Of a DNA stretch of 64,000 bases, positions 34,840 through 44,224 are shown one piece after another. The notes beneath the pieces were generated by a model, which did not search any database, was not told where the DNA came from, and was given only the letters and a program-made list of their open reading frames with translations. The stretch lies in contig NZ_CP031153.1 of assembly GCF_003352465.1 (NCBI RefSeq), positions 4,736,001 to 4,800,000 of the forward strand, given 5' to 3'. Position 1 is the first letter of the stretch, and each line of letters opens with the position of its first letter. The position numbers and the translations under genes are program-made. Origin of the DNA: Kordia sp. SMS9. Lineage in GTDB: Bacteria; Bacteroidota; Bacteroidia; Flavobacteriales; Flavobacteriaceae.

Positions 34840-37800
34840 TTAATAGCCTTTTTCCTTTTCAGATTTTTTCTCCTTCTCATCTGTTTTTTTAGGCTGATTT
34901 TTTTCTTCTTTTTTAGCTTCTTTTTTGAGCTCTTTTTTGCTAGAAAACGTTACCAAGCCATCGCCGACTTTTGCATCTTCTTGTTGTTGCTTTTTTTGTT
35001 GCTCTTTCGCCATTTTCTTTTTCCCTTTGAAGACTTTATCTACCAATTCTTTGAGCGTATCAAAATCTACTTGGTACGACAATCCGACACCTTGCGTGAA
35101 ACCTTCGATTTCGCCTACATATTGTATTTGATTTTGTCGGTTAAAGATTTTTGCCGTGAGTGAACGATCTTCATTTAGAGAAATTTCTATTTCCGCATCA
35201 CCAACAATCGCGGTTTGCGTAACGCCACCAACTGGAACACCAATTTGCCCGTTGAAGGTAATTTTATCACTGATTTGACTCGAAACGGTTAATCCTAATT
35301 GATCCGCAGTTTCTAAGTCTAATGAACGATCGGCTTGACTGTAATTTAAATTCACATCAAATTTACCATTTCCATCACCTGAAAATGCGTCGTTTACAAT
35401 ACCTGTAGCGGTTTCGATGAGGTTTCCTGTCAACGCATTTTGATTGATGTTTACTTGATTTACAAATCGTCCTTGTGATAGTAATGATAACGCTTGCAAT
35501 CGACGGCGATCGTCATCGTTGAGCAAAAAATCTGTCAATTCTGATTCTGCCACACCTTGCGTGGTTGGGAATGATATGTTGAATATCGGTTCAGGCTTCA
35601 TTAATTCGCCTGTCAACCGAATGCCTACTTCTACTGGAATTTTTTTGTTGTAGGTTGGCGTGTCTAACAACACATCTGGATTGGCTTGTAAATTATACAC
35701 TGCTTCCACGTTTAATTGCGCTTTAAACGGATCGCCTTCCCAGGTAATGGTTCCTTCAGGTTTTAACGTGAATTTTTTATTGATGATTCCTCCATATTTA
35801 AAGTTGTATTCCCCTTTATCTGTAATGAAATCCCCAAACATGTTGAATTTTCCTGTCGTATTGATTTCTAATAGTAAACTTCCAAATCCGCTTCCTTTAA
35901 TGCTACTTCCCGCTTTTTTGTCTACCACAATTTCTACTTCTGCATCTGGAGTTACGTCCAATTCAAACGCCAATTCCAGTCCACTGATATCATCGAGCGC
36001 ATTTGCAGCTTGTGTTTTGGGATCGTAAAATTCTTCTTTCGTCACAAATTTTATAAAAGACGCATCGCCCACAGAAGCCACATCACTGATTGGGATTTTT
36101 AAGGAAGTTCCTTTTTCGGTTCTTCCGTTGACTCTGATGGTTAATTGATCGGTTGGCCCTGTTAAAAATGCTTCTCCACTAATATAACCTGTTCCGTAAT
36201 ACAAGGTTTCTTCATCTTCGTCTTCTTCCGTATTGAGTACTAATAAACGATCTGTATTGAGAATTAATCCAAGTTGCCAATCGTCAAAAGAAGTATGTTG
36301 TATGGTGCCGTTGAGTAGTCCTTTAGTATAATCTTGCGTGTCTAAAATAGTGACATTGTCAAACTCAAATGTTTGATCGTATAGTTTGATGATGGAACTG
36401 TTTGCCAAATCTAAATCGACATTTAAATACGGAATGTACAATCCGCCAGCGAGCATGCTTAATTGTCCGTTGATTGCAGGATTGTTGAGGTTTCCAACAA
36501 CTTTGGCTTCTCCTGAAATGAAACCGCGAATATCCGTAATGACATCTTCACCAAGCGGACTGAATGGTGATATGTCGAACTTATCAATCACTGCATCTAC
36601 GTTAATTGTGTTGCTATTGTTGGCAACATTGATAGAACCAACTGCTGTTAAAGATTTCAGCGATTCATTCACTAATTTTGCATCCACGTCAAATTGTTCT
36701 AGTTGATCATCACCCGTAATATCAATGGTTAAATCGCCCAACATTTTATTGTTGACTTCCAAGCTGGCAATGTCAAGATTTGATTTTGGCACATATCCAC
36801 CATTGATTTGCTTGATATCCAATTTTCCATTGACTTTTCCGCCCAAGCGAATACTATCAATAGAAGGTGTTATTTTTTCTAAACCAACATTGATAAACTG
36901 TAGGTTGATGTTTTTATTATTTTCGCCTAAAAGTTCGCCTTCTAGGTCAATTTCTTCATTTTGGTGACTCATCACAATTTTTTCAATGAAGATGGAATCG
37001 AATTTTTTGTCGAAGATAAATCTGTTTTTGCGATCGTTTTTCGCATTGACAAACCATTTGTTTCCACGAAAAGAAACATCTGATTTTTTGAGTCCCACAA
37101 CGGATTTATTCAAGCTATCAATTGTGTGGTAAAAGTTTAAGTTGTACTTGTCTTCAAAGCCTTTTCCTCCTTTAAATACCGTTCTAAAGAAGAGTGTGTC
37201 ATTCAAGGTTTTATTAATCAAACTGAAATCTTGTGCATCATACCATTCGGTAGTTACATTGGCAACTTCGATATAGGTATTGAAAATTGGGTTTTTATTG
37301 TCAATTGTAATTTCCACATTGTCAATCGTACTTTCATACGCGATAATTTGTGGCGTTTTAAAGGTCAGATTGAATTTATTCTGATCGCCATAAATACTCC
37401 CGCGAAGCCACGTATTTTTTGACAATTCTACCTCTGGCAAAAACACGTCTACAATTTTATTGTAAATTCGGAAGTTGAATGTTAAGTATTGATTCGGAAG
37501 AACTTCAATTGGTCTGTAATTGGTGTAAATGCTTCCTACGGAATTTTGCACAAGATCCAACACTTCCTTAAAGTGAAAACGTCCTATGACAGTTCCTCCA
37601 ATAATATCAGGCGAATCTACTGTGAGCGTACGAATGTCTTGATTAAATTCAGAATGAATACTAAAGTTTTCAAACGCGTATGTCGAATTTTGATTCCTGT
37701 ATGATATTTTCTTAAAGAAGATATCGCCTTCCATATCATCAATCGTATTTCCTACTAAATCCAACACCATATCGCCTTGTAAGACTGATATTTTGTCACG

Positions 37801-39384
37801 TTTTACAAAATTGATTCTATTTAAATCTAAGGTATTGATAGAAGCGTTGAATCGAAATTCATTTACATCGCCCGCAAAGTTTGCCAATCCTTGAAAGTTG
37901 AAGTTTGCATTGGGATCTTTGGAGACTAAATTTCCATCAAATAGTTGATCTTTTAACACTCCAGATACATTCAAATTGTTGTACACATAGTCATTGTAAC
38001 TCATTGCCGTCACGACTCCCACAACTTCAGTGTTTAGGCTTTCTTCAGTAAATCCTTTTCCATCTACAAACAAATCAGCCGAAACCATTCCTAATAAAGG
38101 ATCTTCTACATATACACCAATATCAAAATTTACAAGCTTAATATCTCCAACATACAACGCATTTTCACTATTGTCCACATTTGTCATATTGATCGCCAAC
38201 TCGGTATCTCCAATTTCCGTAGCAATATTGACTTGTGCATCAATGATATTTTCTTTGATTTCTACCAAACCGTTTAAGTTAAATTGCCCCAAACGATTTA
38301 AGGAAGAAGGTACATTTTTCCCAATTATTTTTGGAAGCAACGTACTCATTTGGTAATGATTGGAAGAGAAACGACTGAAATCGCCTTTCATGTAAAATTC
38401 GCGACTCGAATTGAAAAGATTCTTATACTGCACCGTTCCTTTGATGATCGTTCCTGGAGATTTAAAGTCAAAATTTTTGGTAGTAAAATCATTTAAAACA
38501 CCCGTCATTTCCGTGCTGAATGTTCCTTTTTTGTTTCCAAATTCATCATAAAAATAATTGAGTTCGCTAAAATCAATTTCAGAATCCTTAAAACTTGCGG
38601 TGAGTTGTACTTTATCTAAAAATTGGGCAAAATCCTTTCGTTCGTAATCAAACACAACAACACCTTTGAGATGCGAATTTTTTGTTTTGATCTCCAAATC
38701 GTCAAAGCGCATTTGTGTCAACGAATAATGAAATATGGTATTCATTTCATTCACGCGCAAACCGTGCGTATCCAAAAACGTTAAACCATCTACATCTCCC
38801 GACACATTGGGACCTCTTACTTCAAAATCATATACATTTCCAGAAAGCTCTTCGAAATCGAGCATATTGGGTGTTTGATTGTTTTGATCTTTGTATCTGA
38901 ATTTACTATCTCTTAATTTTATTTTAGAACTTGTTAAAAGGAAATTAGAAGGTGTTCCATCGGAAGGTTCCGAATCGAGTTTTGCGATAAAAACATCAAG
39001 TGTGGTATCGGTAGAATCTTTTTCTGTGTTTATATTTAGTGTCAAACCATCTATTGTAACCGTGCCAAATTCCAGTTTACTATTGATTGCATTGTTAAAA
39101 CTCAATACCGAAGTTTCTAGGGCGTTGATATGAATTAATGTATCCTTTAGGTAATCTTTTATGTAAATGTTTTTTAGTGAAATGTCGCCGTTCCACTTTA
39201 AACCAATACGATCAATGTTAATATCTGTATCGTACTTTTCATTCAGCCAATCAGTCGCTTCTTTTCCAATAGCTGTTTGTACTGCCGGGATCGAGAAAAT
39301 AATCACCAATAACAAAAATAGCAATATGATAACTGCTAGGATTCGTTTGATTATTTTCCAGACTCTTTTGATGATTTTTTTAAT
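34840..39384 (-). CDS. tamB: TamB-family translocation and assembly module protein
   Basis: This very large envelope protein has about 1,514 residues from the proposed start. It has an N-terminal basic anchor (KKIIKRVWKIIKRILAVIIL) and membrane helix, a long beta-rich AsmA/TamB body, and a C-terminal TamB (DUF490) domain. The tail is Lys/Glu-rich and low-complexity. Such proteins bridge inner and outer membranes and move lipids or assist barrel assembly. A stop at 39387-39385 and the anchor placement leave only ATT (39384-39382) as a start that keeps the basic anchor. The nearest conventional start, TTG at 39324, would cut it off. tamA is not adjacent; tsaD is divergent. Confidence 0.88.
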   Translation of the reverse strand: MKKIIKRVWKIIKRILAVIILLFLLLVIIFSIPAVQTAIGKEATDWLNEKYDTDINIDRIGLKWNGDISLKNIYIKDYLKDTLIHINALETSVLSFNNAINSKLEFGTVTIDGLTLNINTEKDSTDTTLDVFIAKLDSEPSDGTPSNFLLTSSKIKLRDSKFRYKDQNNQTPNMLDFEELSGNVYDFEVRGPNVSGDVDGLTFLDTHGLRVNEMNTIFHYSLTQMRFDDLEIKTKNSHLKGVVVFDYERKDFAQFLDKVQLTASFKDSEIDFSELNYFYDEFGNKKGTFSTEMTGVLNDFTTKNFDFKSPGTIIKGTVQYKNLFNSSREFYMKGDFSRFSSNHYQMSTLLPKIIGKNVPSSLNRLGQFNLNGLVEIKENIIDAQVNIATEIGDTELAINMTNVDNSENALYVGDIKLVNFDIGVYVEDPLLGMVSADLFVDGKGFTEESLNTEVVGVVTAMSYNDYVYNNLNVSGVLKDQLFDGNLVSKDPNANFNFQGLANFAGDVNEFRFNASINTLDLNRINFVKRDKISVLQGDMVLDLVGNTIDDMEGDIFFKKISYRNQNSTYAFENFSIHSEFNQDIRTLTVDSPDIIGGTVIGRFHFKEVLDLVQNSVGSIYTNYRPIEVLPNQYLTFNFRIYNKIVDVFLPEVELSKNTWLRGSIYGDQNKFNLTFKTPQIIAYESTIDNVEITIDNKNPIFNTYIEVANVTTEWYDAQDFSLINKTLNDTLFFRTVFKGGKGFEDKYNLNFYHTIDSLNKSVVGLKKSDVSFRGNKWFVNAKNDRKNRFIFDKKFDSIFIEKIVMSHQNEEIDLEGELLGENNKNINLQFINVGLEKITPSIDSIRLGGKVNGKLDIKQINGGYVPKSNLDIASLEVNNKMLGDLTIDITGDDQLEQFDVDAKLVNESLKSLTAVGSINVANNSNTINVDAVIDKFDISPFSPLGEDVITDIRGFISGEAKVVGNLNNPAINGQLSMLAGGLYIPYLNVDLDLANSSIIKLYDQTFEFDNVTILDTQDYTKGLLNGTIQHTSFDDWQLGLILNTDRLLVLNTEEDEDEETLYYGTGYISGEAFLTGPTDQLTIRVNGRTEKGTSLKIPISDVASVGDASFIKFVTKEEFYDPKTQAANALDDISGLELAFELDVTPDAEVEIVVDKKAGSSIKGSGFGSLLLEINTTGKFNMFGDFITDKGEYNFKYGGIINKKFTLKPEGTITWEGDPFKAQLNVEAVYNLQANPDVLLDTPTYNKKIPVEVGIRLTGELMKPEPIFNISFPTTQGVAESELTDFLLNDDDRRRLQALSLLSQGRFVNQVNINQNALTGNLIETATGIVNDAFSGDGNGKFDVNLNYSQADRSLDLETADQLGLTVSSQISDKITFNGQIGVPVGGVTQTAIVGDAEIEISLNEDRSLTAKIFNRQNQIQYVGEIEGFTQGVGLSYQVDFDTLKELVDKVFKGKKKMAKEQQKKQQQEDAKVGDGLVTFSSKKELKKEAKKEEKNQPKKTDEKEKKSEKEKGY

Positions 39385-39451
39385 TTAAAATTGTTGGTTG
39401 TTTAACATTGCAAATTCACAAAAAAATTATTACAAAACACGATGTTTAGCA

Positions 39452-39459
39452 TATCTTTG
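39452..39459 (+). promoter_or_regulatory. Possible -7 element of tsaD
   Basis: TATCTTTG fits TAnnTTTG and lies 36 bases before the tsaD start. No clear TTG is present at the usual -33 distance (TTA instead). Confidence 0.35.
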
Positions 39460-39494
39460 TGACTTTATATCAATTTTTATGCCTTTTCTAACGT

Positions 39495-40517
39495 ATGAGT
39501 TCAAAAGACATCTATATTTTAGCCATTGAATCGTCTTGTGATGATACTTCTGCCGCTGTTTTACGAAACGGAAAAGTATTGTCAAATGTGATTGCCAATC
39601 AAAAAATACACGAAGCGTATGGCGGCGTTGTTCCCGAATTAGCGTCAAGAGCACATCAGCAAAATATTGTTCCTGTTGTACATCAAGCATTGGCTACTGC
39701 AAATATCGACAAAAAACAGTTAAATGCCATAGCTTTTACGCGTGGCCCAGGATTGATGGGATCATTACTGGTAGGAACTTCGTTTGCAAAATCTTTATCG
39801 CTTGGTTTGAATATTCCATTGATTGAAGTAAATCACATGCAAGCACACATTTTGGCACATTTTATTGAAGATGAAGCGCAAACAATTCCGAAGTTTCCTT
39901 TTTTAGCAATGACGATTTCGGGTGGACATACGCAAATTGTGGTGGTCAAAGATCATTTTGAGATGGAAGTCATCGGTGAAACGATTGATGATGCTGTGGG
40001 CGAAGCGTATGATAAAAGCGGGAAAATTTTAGGACTCACCTATCCTGCGGGACCGATTATTGATACATTGGCGAATGAAGGAAATCCGAAAGCGTTTCCA
40101 TTTCCAAAACCGAGAGTTGAAGGCTTAAATTTTAGCTTTTCAGGATTGAAAACTTCTATTTTGTATTTTGTGCAGAAGCAAACCAAAGCGAATCCAAATT
40201 TTGTGGAAGAGAATTTGAAAGATATTTGCGCATCTATTCAATATACGATTGTGAATATTATTCTCGATAAACTGAAAAAAGCATCCAAACAAACTGGCAT
40301 CAAAACCATTGCCATTGGTGGTGGAGTTTCCGCAAATTCTGCGATACGAAAAGCGTTGAAAGATGGCGAACAAAAATACGGTTGGACAGCACACATACCA
40401 AAGTTTGCCTACACAACCGATAATGCTGCGATGATTGGTATTGTTGGCTATTTGAAATATTTGAAAGAAGATTTTACTGATGAAGCTGTGACGGCGAATT
40501 CTAGGTTTAAGTTTTAG
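39495..40517 (+). CDS. tsaD: tRNA N6-threonylcarbamoyladenosine transferase TsaD
   Basis: This 340-residue ASKHA-fold enzyme makes the universal t6A37 tRNA modification. Motifs are ILAIESSCDDTSAAVL, the metal-binding EVNHMQAHILAH (His114, His118), MTISGGHTQIVVV, DDAVGEAYDKSGKIL and the closing YTTDNAAMIG with the metal Asp. Essential in most bacteria. It is divergent from tamB, and rsmE follows after 80 bases on the same strand. Confidence 0.97.
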   Translation: MSSKDIYILAIESSCDDTSAAVLRNGKVLSNVIANQKIHEAYGGVVPELASRAHQQNIVPVVHQALATANIDKKQLNAIAFTRGPGLMGSLLVGTSFAKSLSLGLNIPLIEVNHMQAHILAHFIEDEAQTIPKFPFLAMTISGGHTQIVVVKDHFEMEVIGETIDDAVGEAYDKSGKILGLTYPAGPIIDTLANEGNPKAFPFPKPRVEGLNFSFSGLKTSILYFVQKQTKANPNFVEENLKDICASIQYTIVNIILDKLKKASKQTGIKTIAIGGGVSANSAIRKALKDGEQKYGWTAHIPKFAYTTDNAAMIGIVGYLKYLKEDFTDEAVTANSRFKF

Positions 40518-40597
40518 GTCTTGGGTTTTAGGTATTAAAATATAATTTCCAATTTTACAATTCAACATTCAACATTTAACATTCATAATTTAAAAGC

Positions 40598-41305
40598 ATG
40601 CAACTGTTTTACACACCAGCGTTAACACCAGACACAAAACACTATACGTTTTCCAAAGAAGAAAGCAAGCATATTGTACGTGTGTTGCGCAAACGTGAAG
40701 ATGATGTATTGCAGATTACCAATGGAAAAGGCACTATTTTTTCGGCAAAAATTACACTGGCAGATCAGAAGAATTGTAGGGTTGCCATCATTTCGTATGA
40801 GTTTCAAAAGGCAAAAAATTACAAACTGCATTTGGCGGTTGCGCCCACAAAAATGAACGATCGATATGAATGGTTTTTGGAGAAAGCTACCGAAATCGGA
40901 ATTGATACGATTACGCCAATTATTTGCGATCGCTCGGAACGAAAAGTGATCAAAGCAGAACGTTTTGAAAAAATTATACAATCTGCCACCAAACAATCGT
41001 TGAGTGCCTATTTTCCAAAGCTCAACCCTGCCATTTCCTTTTCAAACTTCATAAGTACGCACCAAAATGAACAATTGTTTATTGCACATTGCGAAGAAGA
41101 TGATAAAAAATCGCTTAAAGAGATTTTAAAAACTCAAAAAGACGTTACTATTTTAATTGGTCCAGAAGGTGACTTTTCTACCAAAGAAATCGCGCTGGCA
41201 ATTGAACATAATTACGTTCCAGTTACGTTAGGCGATACGCGATTACGTACGGAAACTGCCGCTATTGTCGCATGTCATTCTGTGGCGTTTTTGAATCAGT
41301 CGTAG
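40598..41305 (+). CDS. rsmE: 16S rRNA (uracil1498-N3)-methyltransferase RsmE
   Basis: This 235-residue SPOUT methyltransferase has an N-terminal PUA-like part (LTPDTKHYTFSKEESKHIVR) and a C-terminal trefoil-knot domain. Features are WFLEKATEIGIDTITPIICDRSER, ILIGPEGDFSTKEI and LGDTRLRTETAAIVACH, all diagnostic of RsmE. It follows tsaD, with a short ATTCAACATT-type low-complexity stretch between them. Confidence 0.95.
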   Translation: MQLFYTPALTPDTKHYTFSKEESKHIVRVLRKREDDVLQITNGKGTIFSAKITLADQKNCRVAIISYEFQKAKNYKLHLAVAPTKMNDRYEWFLEKATEIGIDTITPIICDRSERKVIKAERFEKIIQSATKQSLSAYFPKLNPAISFSNFISTHQNEQLFIAHCEEDDKKSLKEILKTQKDVTILIGPEGDFSTKEIALAIEHNYVPVTLGDTRLRTETAAIVACHSVAFLNQS

Positions 41306-41898
41306 TTGTAAATATATCTAGTTAAAAACGTCAGTTCGAGTGGATTTGTGTAACAAATTTGTATCGAGAACTGCTTCGAAGCTATATTTTTTAAGTGCTT
41401 CTCGATACTAAATTTCTATCAAAATTTCACCCGAAGTGACACATATCTAATGTATTAATTTGAAAATATAGCAATGTGTCAATTACTTTCTAATAACAAT
41501 TACCTACAAAAGAGACATTCGTGAATTCGCGGCAATCCTGTTCTTCAAATAACGAAAATTAGATACAATAGCGAGATTACCAAGCCTTCGCTAGTAATGA
41601 CGTTTCAGAGATTTTATTAAAATCGCTTGCTTTTGTCATAGAAATTGGAGTGACGGTTTGAAGTTTCAACACAAAGTAATTTGTGGACATATACATAAAT
41701 CATACACAGAAAAGATGATTCGTGTATTCGTGACAAAAAAATAATAGGAATCGAAAAAACGTTTGTAAATTACATTACAGGGATGTTAAACAAGAAACAG
41801 ATTGCCACGTCGCAAGCTTCTCGCAAAGACGTTTCAAGAAAATCCCAAAAAACTCACCTACTCACCTACTCACCTACTAACAGCAAAGCGAAGCAATA
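41306..41898. repeat. 593-bp gene-free spacer with several repeat families
   Basis: At 41330-41440 two copies of the GTCACTTCGAGTG element face each other as an imperfect large palindrome. At about 41575-41610 and 41800-41835 are two diverged copies of a GATTGCCACG...GCAATGACG-type unit. CTCACCTA occurs three times in tandem (41853-41876). A TTCGTGnATTCG-type segment appears near 41519 and 41715. No reading frame or RNA gene is convincing. Confidence 0.75.
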
Positions 41899-42642
41899 CT
41901 AATAATTCAATCTAGCCGCACTCAGAATATCTTTCTCATCATTTTCTAAAATAAAAAACACGCTTAATTCATCATTTTCAATGACGATTTTGGGAATGTC
42001 AATGCTGTAATTTCCGTGTTTGTTAACTTGCGTTAGATAGTTCTCATTAACAACTATATTGTGGTTTTTTAAGATTCTTCTGGCGTTTTCTCCGCGTTGT
42101 ACGTTGGTTGTACGTTCTTTGATTGCCAACACAACGCGCGCATTGGTGTTGGTAACGTTTCCGTTGATCGAATAGTTGAATGTGATCTTGTTTGCAGCTT
42201 TTTCTTTCGCGCCAAGCAAAATACTATATTGAGAAATCTCCTTTTTGTATTCTTTTATTTTCGCATACATTTTTGCACGATTGGAACCGACAAAATGCTC
42301 CTTTCCATTAACTACAACCGCAGGCGTATAAATTTGATTGTCCCTAAATTTTTGTGCATACACTCGCTGCTTTTCGGTATATTCTTTGTTGCTAAACGGA
42401 TCTGTCCAACCGATATAATTCCAGTAATCTACATGATATGATAGTGTAAAAACGTTGTCTTTTACAAACTCTCTGCTTACTTTTTCAAGCAATGCATCCG
42501 CACTAGGACAACTAGAACAACCTTGAGAAGTAAATAGTTCTAAAACGACAGAAGATGTGTGTTTTTCATCTGTAATATTTGTAAAAGAGACTAAAAATAC
42601 GAGTGTAAAAAGTGAAAGTGTTATTAAATATTTTCGTTTCAT
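41899..42642 (-). CDS. DUF1223 family secreted thioredoxin-like protein
   Basis: A signal/anchor segment (about residues 5-22) precedes a DUF1223 domain. VVLELFTSQGCSSCPSADALL has a redox-type CxxC in the thioredoxin position, and LSYHVDYWNYIGWTDPFSN and YTPAVVVNGKEHFVGSN are typical of the family. Residues 150-247 form a beta-rich C-terminal part. Likely periplasmic with an unknown role; the CSSC pair suggests disulfide exchange. Divergent from the DUF4159 gene across about 40 bases, so promoters overlap. Confidence 0.9.
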   Translation of the reverse strand: MKRKYLITLSLFTLVFLVSFTNITDEKHTSSVVLELFTSQGCSSCPSADALLEKVSREFVKDNVFTLSYHVDYWNYIGWTDPFSNKEYTEKQRVYAQKFRDNQIYTPAVVVNGKEHFVGSNRAKMYAKIKEYKKEISQYSILLGAKEKAANKITFNYSINGNVTNTNARVVLAIKERTTNVQRGENARRILKNHNIVVNENYLTQVNKHGNYSIDIPKIVIENDELSVFFILENDEKDILSAARLNY

Positions 42643-42682
42643 GTTTTGAAAGTTTACCTTGCAGTATATAAGACGATTTTAC

Positions 42683-43324
42683 ATGAAGAAGCTTACGGTA
42701 CTTTTATTTTTATTGAGTTTTTCGTTCGTGCAAGCGCAGGAAGTTGCCATTTTAAAATACGGCGGTGGCGGCGATTGGTATTCGAATCCGACAGCATTAC
42801 CCAATTTGATCAAATTCTGCAATCAGAATATAAATACAGCTATTAAAGCCAAGCCACAAACTGTGGAAGTTGGCAGTACCGATTTGTTTCAGTTTCCGTT
42901 TGTACACATGACGGGACATGGAAATGTATTTTTTTCGGAAGATGATGCTGAAAATCTACGTAAGTATTTAACTTCTGGCGGATTTGTGCATATTGATGAT
43001 AATTACGGCATGAACAAATACATACGAAAAGAGTTAAAAAAAGTGTTTCCGAATCAAGAATTGCGTGAAATTCCTGCCACACATCCTATTTTTCAGCAGC
43101 CGTATTCGTTCCCGAAAGGATTGCCAAAAATTCATGAACACGACGGATTGCGTCCGCAAGCATTGGGATTGTTCTACGAAAATAGATTGGTCTTATTGTT
43201 TACCTTTGAAAGCGATTTAGGTGATGGTTGGGAAAATAAGGAAATTCACAACGATGCTGATGAAGTTCGCTTGAAAGCCTTGCAAATGGGCGCGAATATT
43301 GTCAATTATGCTTTTAAACATTAA
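42683..43324 (+). CDS. DUF4159 family exported protein
   Basis: A signal peptide (MKKLTVLLFLLSFSFVQAQ) is followed by a DUF4159 domain: VAILKYGGGGDWYSNPTALP, VHMTGHGNVFFSEDDAENLR, GGFVHIDDNYGMNKYIR, then HPIFQQPYSFPKGLPKIHEH and a DGWENKEIHNDADEVR end. The glutamine-amidotransferase-like fold lacks an obvious catalytic Cys. The function is unknown. The start at 42683 is chosen over an in-frame ATG eight codons upstream, because it begins a standard signal peptide. Four further genes follow closely. Confidence 0.88.
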   Translation: MKKLTVLLFLLSFSFVQAQEVAILKYGGGGDWYSNPTALPNLIKFCNQNINTAIKAKPQTVEVGSTDLFQFPFVHMTGHGNVFFSEDDAENLRKYLTSGGFVHIDDNYGMNKYIRKELKKVFPNQELREIPATHPIFQQPYSFPKGLPKIHEHDGLRPQALGLFYENRLVLLFTFESDLGDGWENKEIHNDADEVRLKALQMGANIVNYAFKH

Positions 43325-43330
43325 AAAATC

Positions 43331-43669
43331 ATGAAACTTAGTTATTATTGTTCTTCTCTTTCCTGTGGTAAGATTAATTATATACGTGTGGATGCTGACA
43401 ACCGATATGATTTAAAAGATGAAATTGGTTTAGAATTTAATGAACGCTGCAAACATTGCGGAAAACATACCAAAAAGCACATCAACCGACTCCATGGAGA
43501 AGTAAATAATATAATATTAGTAATTGCTGTCCTCATTTCCATCGCTGCCACACTAGTTCTCTGGCATTTAGGGTTCATTTGGGGAGCCGTCACCTTCGGA
43601 ATTCCCTTCATTGCATGGCAAATTGAGAAAAAAAAAGTAAGTGACTTTAATAAATTGATGATTAACTAA
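43331..43669 (+). CDS. Small zinc-ribbon-like membrane protein
   Basis: I do not recognise this 112-residue protein. The N-terminal part has Cys residues spaced as YYCSSLSCGK and RCKHCGKHTKKH, which could bind zinc. Two membrane helices follow (about residues 60-78 and 82-98), then a short charged tail. It starts six bases after the DUF4159 stop and ends three bases before the TrmH-family gene, so it belongs to the same transcript. Confidence 0.75.
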   Translation: MKLSYYCSSLSCGKINYIRVDADNRYDLKDEIGLEFNERCKHCGKHTKKHINRLHGEVNNIILVIAVLISIAATLVLWHLGFIWGAVTFGIPFIAWQIEKKKVSDFNKLMIN

Positions 43670-43672
43670 TAC

Positions 43673-44188
43673 ATGTCACAACTCACACATTATACTACCA
43701 ATTTTAAAAAACGAACATTTCCTATCGTTTTAGTGTCCGATCAAGTATCGAATGCGCCCAATATTGGATCGTTGTTTCGTATTTGCGATGCTTTTGGTGT
43801 GGAAAAAATAGTGTTTTGCGGGGAAAATATTCCTGTGTTTGGCAGAAAAATGACGAAAACTTCCCGCGCCACAGAAAAAGTCGTGCCGTTTGAAATTACA
43901 ACAGATATTCATCCTGTGATTACACAATTACAAAAAGAAAATTACACGATCATTTCCTTAGAAATTACAGAAAACAGTCAATCCGTACAAACGCTTGATT
44001 TCTCAAAATTTGAAAAAATTGCATTGGTCATTGGTGATGAAAATTTTGGTGTGAATCCAGAAACCATCTACGAATCAGATACAGTGATACATATTGACAT
44101 GTTTGGTCAAAATAGTAGCATGAATGTCGTACAAGCCACCAATATTGTGTTGTATGAAATCACAAAACAGCGAATCCTTGCAAACTAA
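43673..44188 (+). CDS. TrmH/SpoU-family RNA methyltransferase
   Basis: This compact 171-residue SPOUT enzyme has motif 1 SNAPNIGSLFRICDAFG, motif 2 LVIGDENFGV and motif 3 NSSMNVVQATNIVLYE, which form the knotted SAM-binding site. It lacks the N-terminal substrate-binding domain of TrmB/RlmB types, so the target (tRNA or rRNA 2'-O) is not clear. Tightly linked to the zinc-ribbon membrane protein gene upstream. Confidence 0.9.
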   Translation: MSQLTHYTTNFKKRTFPIVLVSDQVSNAPNIGSLFRICDAFGVEKIVFCGENIPVFGRKMTKTSRATEKVVPFEITTDIHPVITQLQKENYTIISLEITENSQSVQTLDFSKFEKIALVIGDENFGVNPETIYESDTVIHIDMFGQNSSMNVVQATNIVLYEITKQRILAN

Positions 44189-44224
44189 TTATATTGTATT
44201 AATTTTAATGTCAAACTTGTGAAG

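Noticed and set aside
42795..42804. CATTACCCAA, identical to half of the CHAT-locus promoter motif.
   Set aside because: It lies inside the DUF4159 coding sequence and lacks the TCTC and TCCC parts at the right spacing.
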